From NCBI GenBank assembly GCA_017883345.1, contig JADGNT010000092.1, positions 1 to 10,557 of the forward strand: DNA of 10,557 bases, given 5' to 3'. The notes below the pieces were generated by a model. That model ran no database searches, was not told the origin of the DNA, and saw only the letters and a program-made list of their open reading frames with translations. Position numbers and translations under genes: made by a program. Positions 6,807-10,557 of the stretch are shown here, in pieces. Numbering within the stretch: the stretch's first letter is position 1; every line of letters starts with the position of its first letter. The DNA is from Candidatus Solibacter sp. Lineage in GTDB: Bacteria; Acidobacteriota; Terriglobia; Bryobacterales; Bryobacteraceae.

Positions 6807-9800
6807 TCAGAACCTGAAACGAAGATTCGCGGTCATGTTGCGCATGGGCTGGCTTCCGGTCGGCAGGCCGTAGTTGTAGGCATTGACCACCGTGCTCCAG
6901 CCGTTGATCGCGACGTGGTTGATGAAGTTGGTGGCGTCGAAGCGCAGATCGGCGCTGCGCCGTTCGCCCAGCCGGAAGACGCGGCCGAGGGACGCGTTGA
7001 AACCCCAGATGGCGGGGCCGATAATGGTGTTGCGCCCGGCATTGCCCCAGCGGCCGGCGGCCGGCACGGAGAACGCGGCGAGGTTGAAGGGCTGGCCGGA
7101 AGGGGCGCCGATGTCGAGGCCGGTGGCATCGGCGCGAACCGTGCCGGTGATCCCGGTGCCGCCCACCGTGGACCGGTTGCCGCCCAAGGTAGCCGTCAAC
7201 GGGGTGCCCGCGCGCCAGGTAAAGCCGTTGGTGAGAGTCCAATCCTTCAGCGCGGCGCCCTTCCATCCTTTGCGCAGGGTGCCGCCGGCTTTACCCTGAC
7301 CGGTGCTGTACTGCCAATTGCCGTTGAGCTGCGCTTTGGGGACGAGAGCGGAGGTGGCCTTTTCGGCGTTCAGGTCCTGCCAGTTCTGGGCGAGGGTGCT
7401 GCCCCCTGCGCCGACCACCGAACCATTATCGATAGCGCGAGCGGTTTGCAGGCTCACACTGGCCGAGAATCCGCTCGCCATTTGGCGCCCAACCTGGAAG
7501 ACCTGGATAGTGGCGTGCAGTTTGGCATTGGACTGCTGGTAGATGAAGCCCACGGGGGGACCGTTGACGGGCGCCGCCACACCGGGCGGGAGAGAGTTGG
7601 GCAGGTAGGTCTGATCCAGGTGAGAAGCCTTGGCATAGACAAAGCCGGTCACCACGTAGTAGCCCTTGGGCAGGGGCTGTATGAGGATGATCATCGCCTG
7701 ACTCACGGAAAGGAGCCGGTAGTTGGGATCCACCGCGTAAGTATTGGCGAATTCCGGCGTGTTGAGGAAACCGCTCTGCATGGTCAGCGGGTTGGCCGGC
7801 GAACTGGCGAGGCTCAACACCTTGGCGAACGGGGGCTGCCCGGACAGGTTGTTGGCAATGGGGGCGTAAGCGTCCAGGGGATGGACCTGGCTGAAGCCGA
7901 AGCGCACCTGGGTGGGCATTTTGGGGTTCTTATAGAAGGGGCGCCATGCCAGGCCGAGGTTCGGTGAGAAGGCGGTACGGTCGCCCCTGATGAGCGAATT
8001 GGGGAGCGATCCGGAGAACTTTGCCGATTGTCCGGCGAGGACCACGGGAGCGCTCGCGAAGCCCGGGCCGATATCCAGGTTGGCCATGCGGTTGTAGATC
8101 TCCGTGTAGGGCGCCGTGTAGTCCCAGCGGAGGCCGAGATTGGCCGTGAAGGCCTTGCTGATGGTCCAGTTGTCGGACGCGTAGGCGTCGATTTTCCAGG
8201 TGCGGAAGTACTTGTCGGCGTTGCCGAAGCGGATGGAAGCGACATCCGGCAGGTTGAGCAGGAAGTCGGCAAAATCATAGCCGCCGGCTCCGTTGGCGCC
8301 GGTGGTGGCCACCCCGGTGAAGACGAAGGAGCCGCGCCCGTTGGGGTCGGCGAAAGGGTTGATCTGCTGCCGCCGGTAGTCGCCGCCGAAGGTCCACTGG
8401 TGTTTGGCGCGCACCAGGTTGATGCTGTAATTGACGTTGCTGGTCTGGTTGCGCGAGAGCGACGCGTTGCCGTCGGAGAGGCCGGAGAAGTTGGTGAAGC
8501 TGAGGTTGGGCGGCCCCCAGTTTTGCGGCAGCGAAGACGTGCCTTGAATGCCGAGCTGCCGGGCGATGTCTTGATGCAGCGTCGCGAAGTAGGGCGACAA
8601 CTCGGTGCGCGAGCGGCTGAAATTGAAGCTGACGTTCTGCACCAGCCGTTTGCTGAATGTGTGCGCCCAGGCGATGTTGGCGTTGACTCCGTAATTGCTG
8701 GTGTTGTCGATGAAGCCGAAGAGGTTGGGGTTCACGCCGCTGGAGCGCTGCCATCCCACGCCGCCCGACAAGCGGTCCTTCTTGCCGAGGGTTTGGTTGA
8801 GACGCACATTGAGGTTGTCCTGGTCGCTCACGCCGACGATGGAGGTCTGGTAGTTCAGCCGCGAGCCGGGCGCGTTGGGTAGCGGGTAATAGTTCGCCAG
8901 GGTCAAGGCGGTGCTGCTCAGGCGGGAGGCCGGGATCCTGTTCCCCGGGAAAGGCTGTCCGTTGGCGGGATCGTAAACCGTCACCGGCCCCTGGACGACC
9001 GACTGGGAAAAGTCCCCGGTGCGCTCTAGCGCCGTGGGCATGGTGTAGTTGTTGGTAGTGGCGTTCCGCGTGCGGCCCATGGAGTAATTGAGGACAAACG
9101 TACCGCCCTTGCCGCTGAGCAGGTGGGGAATCTTCAGCGGTCCGCCGAACGAGGTATTGATGCGTCCTTTGGCGAAGGCCGGTTTGGGCGTGAGGATACC
9201 GGTGAGCGAATAGGAGTTGGCGTCCCAGACGGAATTATCCAGGGAGAAGGCGGCGTTGCCGTTGTACTGGGAGCCGCCGCTGAGATTGTTGCCGAAAGAG
9301 GCTCCGCCACCACCGCCGCCACCGACGGAACCGGCGAGCACGAGGGATTCGCCACCGCCGCCGCTAGGGGCAGTGGTGGCGGCGACCGCGGCGGCGCGCG
9401 ATTGGGCGCTGTCCTGAGCTTGCAGTTGGGCCGTCATACGGGCGCGGGCCGCGGCCTGCGCCTGTGCCGGTGTCATCGGCGGACCGCCACGGCCGCCCGG
9501 CCCAGAGGGCACCCCACCCGGCCCAGAGGGCACCCCTCCCGGTGTTCCGGCAGCTCCCGGCCCAGAGGGCACCCCGGCAGGCGTGGCGCCCGGCCCAGAG
9601 GGCACCCCGGCAGCCAGGGTTCCGGCCGGAGGCGGAGCCGGAGTGGCCGGTGGCGGGGCCAGTTTGAGGTCCCAGGTGGGAGGCGGCGCGGCGGGGGCTA
9701 CGCCGATTTCGCGCGAGACCTTGGAGAACCCCGCAATTTCGACTTCGATGGTCCAGGTTCCGTCGGGCAGATCGCGGAAAGAGTACGTACCGTCGTCGTC

Positions 9801-9965
9801 GGTGGACGTGGTGAGTTTGCGGTCGCCCTGGATCGCCGTAACCACAGCGCCTGGGATGGGCAACCCATGAAAGGTCACGATACCGTGATGTTCCGAAGCC
9901 GTGAGAGCGAAGGCGGCGCTCCAGGCGATACCGGCATAAATAAGGACACGCTTCAGGGACGTCAT
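6807..9965 (-). CDS. Oar-like TonB-dependent receptor-family outer-membrane protein with carboxypeptidase-regulatory-like domain
   Basis: The 1052-residue protein has a signal peptide (MTSLKRVLIYAGIAWSAAFA), then a carboxypeptidase-regulatory-like beta-sandwich (about 27-102: VTFHGLPIPGAVVTA, TSTDDDGTYSFRDLPDGTW, VEIAGFSKVSREI). A Pro/Gly-rich linker with five VPSGPG units (about 103-163), an Ala/Gln-rich helix (about 165-196) and a Gly-rich stretch follow. The rest (about 235-1052) is a long barrel rich in alternating aromatic strands (for example INTSFGGPLKIPHLLSGKG) that ends in RFRF, an outer-membrane barrel C-terminal signature. A standard plug domain is not evident. Such proteins are numerous in Acidobacteriota and are thought to import or bind large substrates; the substrate here is unknown. 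The ATG at 9965 is chosen because GTGGAG precedes it by about 12 nt; a GTG at 9983 would add six residues. The VWFA-related gene follows after 2 nt. Confidence 0.88.
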   Translation of the reverse strand: MTSLKRVLIYAGIAWSAAFALTASEHHGIVTFHGLPIPGAVVTAIQGDRKLTTSTDDDGTYSFRDLPDGTWTIEVEIAGFSKVSREIGVAPAAPPPTWDLKLAPPPATPAPPPAGTLAAGVPSGPGATPAGVPSGPGAAGTPGGVPSGPGGVPSGPGGRGGPPMTPAQAQAAARARMTAQLQAQDSAQSRAAAVAATTAPSGGGGESLVLAGSVGGGGGGGASFGNNLSGGSQYNGNAAFSLDNSVWDANSYSLTGILTPKPAFAKGRINTSFGGPLKIPHLLSGKGGTFVLNYSMGRTRNATTNNYTMPTALERTGDFSQSVVQGPVTVYDPANGQPFPGNRIPASRLSSTALTLANYYPLPNAPGSRLNYQTSIVGVSDQDNLNVRLNQTLGKKDRLSGGVGWQRSSGVNPNLFGFIDNTSNYGVNANIAWAHTFSKRLVQNVSFNFSRSRTELSPYFATLHQDIARQLGIQGTSSLPQNWGPPNLSFTNFSGLSDGNASLSRNQTSNVNYSINLVRAKHQWTFGGDYRRQQINPFADPNGRGSFVFTGVATTGANGAGGYDFADFLLNLPDVASIRFGNADKYFRTWKIDAYASDNWTISKAFTANLGLRWDYTAPYTEIYNRMANLDIGPGFASAPVVLAGQSAKFSGSLPNSLIRGDRTAFSPNLGLAWRPFYKNPKMPTQVRFGFSQVHPLDAYAPIANNLSGQPPFAKVLSLASSPANPLTMQSGFLNTPEFANTYAVDPNYRLLSVSQAMIILIQPLPKGYYVVTGFVYAKASHLDQTYLPNSLPPGVAAPVNGPPVGFIYQQSNAKLHATIQVFQVGRQMASGFSASVSLQTARAIDNGSVVGAGGSTLAQNWQDLNAEKATSALVPKAQLNGNWQYSTGQGKAGGTLRKGWKGAALKDWTLTNGFTWRAGTPLTATLGGNRSTVGGTGITGTVRADATGLDIGAPSGQPFNLAAFSVPAAGRWGNAGRNTIIGPAIWGFNASLGRVFRLGERRSADLRFDATNFINHVAINGWSTVVNAYNYGLPTGSQPMRNMTANLRFRF
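9496..9608. repeat. Four identical 20-bp palindromic repeats in the receptor linker
   Basis: The unit CCCGGCCCAGAGGGCACCCC occurs at 9496-9515, 9517-9536, 9556-9575 and 9589-9608, with offsets of 21, 39 and 33 bp, all multiples of 3. On the coding strand each copy encodes GVPSGPG. Each contains the hairpin GCCC-AGA-GGGC. Spacers differ (APGG- and ATPA-like) while the unit is identical at all synonymous positions, which points to recent copying rather than selection on the peptide alone. Confidence 0.85.
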
Positions 9966-10356
9966 GCTAGCGATATGCTCCACTACCCCGTGTCGATGAG
10001 CAGGCGGTGTGCCACAAAAAAGTATCGGCGAGCCCTGGCTGGCGGCGAGGTACAGTCATAGGGACGTGTCCGATTTCGGAATATCGATGTCCGAAAACGC
10101 GCTCTCCGGCAGCTCCATTTCTGCCCACTCGAATCGGTCTACGCTTCTCAGACGAAGATACGACGCAAGATTTACAAAAGTTCGCGGAAAAATCACCCCA
10201 CGGACATACGAGCGCGGGGAGGCGCGCCAGAGATGCCGGCGGTACTCCGGTCCGCGACAGTCTATAAGATGGGGTCCAGGTCCAATGCTGTTCACTTAGC
10301 GCCTTGAGTGCTGCGAACTGCCGCTGCCGGCACGTTGATATCGAGAACGGATTCGC
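9966..10356. other. 391-bp intergenic region upstream of the receptor operon
   Basis: This region has lower G+C than its neighbours, and no gene could be supported. A minus-strand frame from GTG at 10295 to 10056 (79 codons) has mixed third positions and no recognisable domain, so it was not called. A short palindrome TCCGA-TT-TCGGA lies near 10069-10080. A possible ECF-type promoter for the receptor operon is listed separately. Otherwise nothing was seen. Confidence 0.5.
10158..10185 (-). promoter_or_regulatory. Possible ECF-sigma-type promoter of the receptor/VWFA operon
   Basis: The minus strand has GCGAACTTTT (10185-10176) and then CGTCGTAT (10165-10158). A GAAC -35 core with a CGTC/TCGTAT-like -10 about 14-16 nt later is the general form of ECF sigma promoters. 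Transcription would start near 10150, giving a leader of about 185 nt. It is a pattern match only, with no homologous site to compare. Confidence 0.3.
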
Positions 10357-10557
10357 TCAAGGACCGGTGTTCGAGGACTGGCGTGGGGGCGTTTCGCCGG
10401 CCGCGGGGTCGCGGGAGTCGTTTTTGCGGAGACTCCCAAGGATTTGCAACTGGGTTTCGGGCGTTTGGGTTGCGGGCGAGACGGAGCCGGAGCTGATTAC
10501 GACGGCGTCCTGGTCGCGCGCCTCGAGGCGTTCTAGCTCTTGGAGAGCGGTGCGGAA
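10357..10557 (-). CDS. C-terminus of an unrecognised protein (partial, runs off right edge)
   Basis: The frame is open from the right edge and ends with TGA at 10357-10359, giving 66 visible residues. It begins FRTALQELERLEARDQDAVV, which looks like a charged helix, followed by ISSGSVSPATQTPETQLQI, then LGSLRKNDSRDP and a polar, Pro-rich, probably disordered tail ending SSNTGP. Third codon positions are mostly G or C, as in the other genes here, and neither other minus-strand frame stays open, which supports real coding. No family is recognised. It lies on the same strand as the receptor operon, 391 bp upstream. The gap and the promoter-like motif between them argue for a separate transcript. 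Confidence 0.5.
   Translation of the reverse strand, partial: FRTALQELERLEARDQDAVVISSGSVSPATQTPETQLQILGSLRKNDSRDPAAGETPPRQSSNTGP

Noticed and set aside
5017..6873. 618-codon plus-strand frame opposite the VWFA-related gene
   Set aside because: Val/Gly/Ala/Asp-rich translation typical of the antisense of a high-GC gene, with no domain and no promoter or SD. The minus-strand gene has clear family features.
6805..7266. N-terminal extension of the VWFA-related protein to a start at 7266
   Set aside because: Its 154 residues are an Arg/His-rich shadow of the receptor's C-terminus. The ATG at 6804 begins a proper signal peptide.
6464..9608. Repeat clusters as a CRISPR array
   Set aside because: Units are short, in frame inside genes, and spacers are not uniform or unrelated; no cas genes are nearby.
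10056..10295. 79-codon minus-strand ORF before the receptor
   Set aside because: GTG start, mixed third positions, no domain, and it covers the promoter-like motif. It cannot be excluded but is not supported.

Overview
The window looks like a chromosomal segment from an Acidobacteriota bacterium, probably close to Solibacter/Bryobacterales. This is inference from three signs: high G+C with strong third-position GC, a secreted VWFA-related protein of the family expanded in Acidobacteria (TIGR03436 type), and an Oar-like receptor with an N-terminal carboxypeptidase-regulatory-like domain. No rRNA, tRNA, CRISPR array, transposase or prophage gene was seen.

Layout. 1-575 (minus) is the N-terminal part of an LptC-like LPS-export protein, cut by the left edge. 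It is divergent from a one-domain asparaginase-like protein (712-1242, plus). The 136-bp gap between them is almost filled by a long imperfect palindrome (584-699), probably a REP/MITE-like element. Next is the chaperonin operon groES-groEL (1412-3371, plus), with a CIRCE-type HrcA operator overlapping a candidate promoter (1298-1328) and a strong intrinsic terminator (3397-3432), followed by a second perfect hairpin. On the minus strand downstream lie a broken DUF3052-like gene (3453 to about 3742) and an overlapping RHH antitoxin / MazF toxin pair (4092-4328, 3754-4098). A 340-bp stretch of uncertain content follows (4341-4680).

The right half is a tight minus-strand operon read right to left: an Oar-like TonB-dependent receptor-family protein (9965-6807), then 2 nt later a secreted VWFA-related protein (6804-4681). 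Both carry in-frame tandem repeats built from palindromic DNA. Upstream is a 391-bp gap with a possible ECF-type promoter. At the right edge is the C-terminus of an unrecognised minus-strand protein (10357-10557).

The least ordinary parts are the intergenic palindrome, the palindromic repeats inside the receptor/VWFA operon, the apparently leaderless toxin-antitoxin module next to a decaying gene, and the receptor/VWFA pair, which may form an uncharacterised cell-envelope system. None of this proves a new defence or metabolic system.
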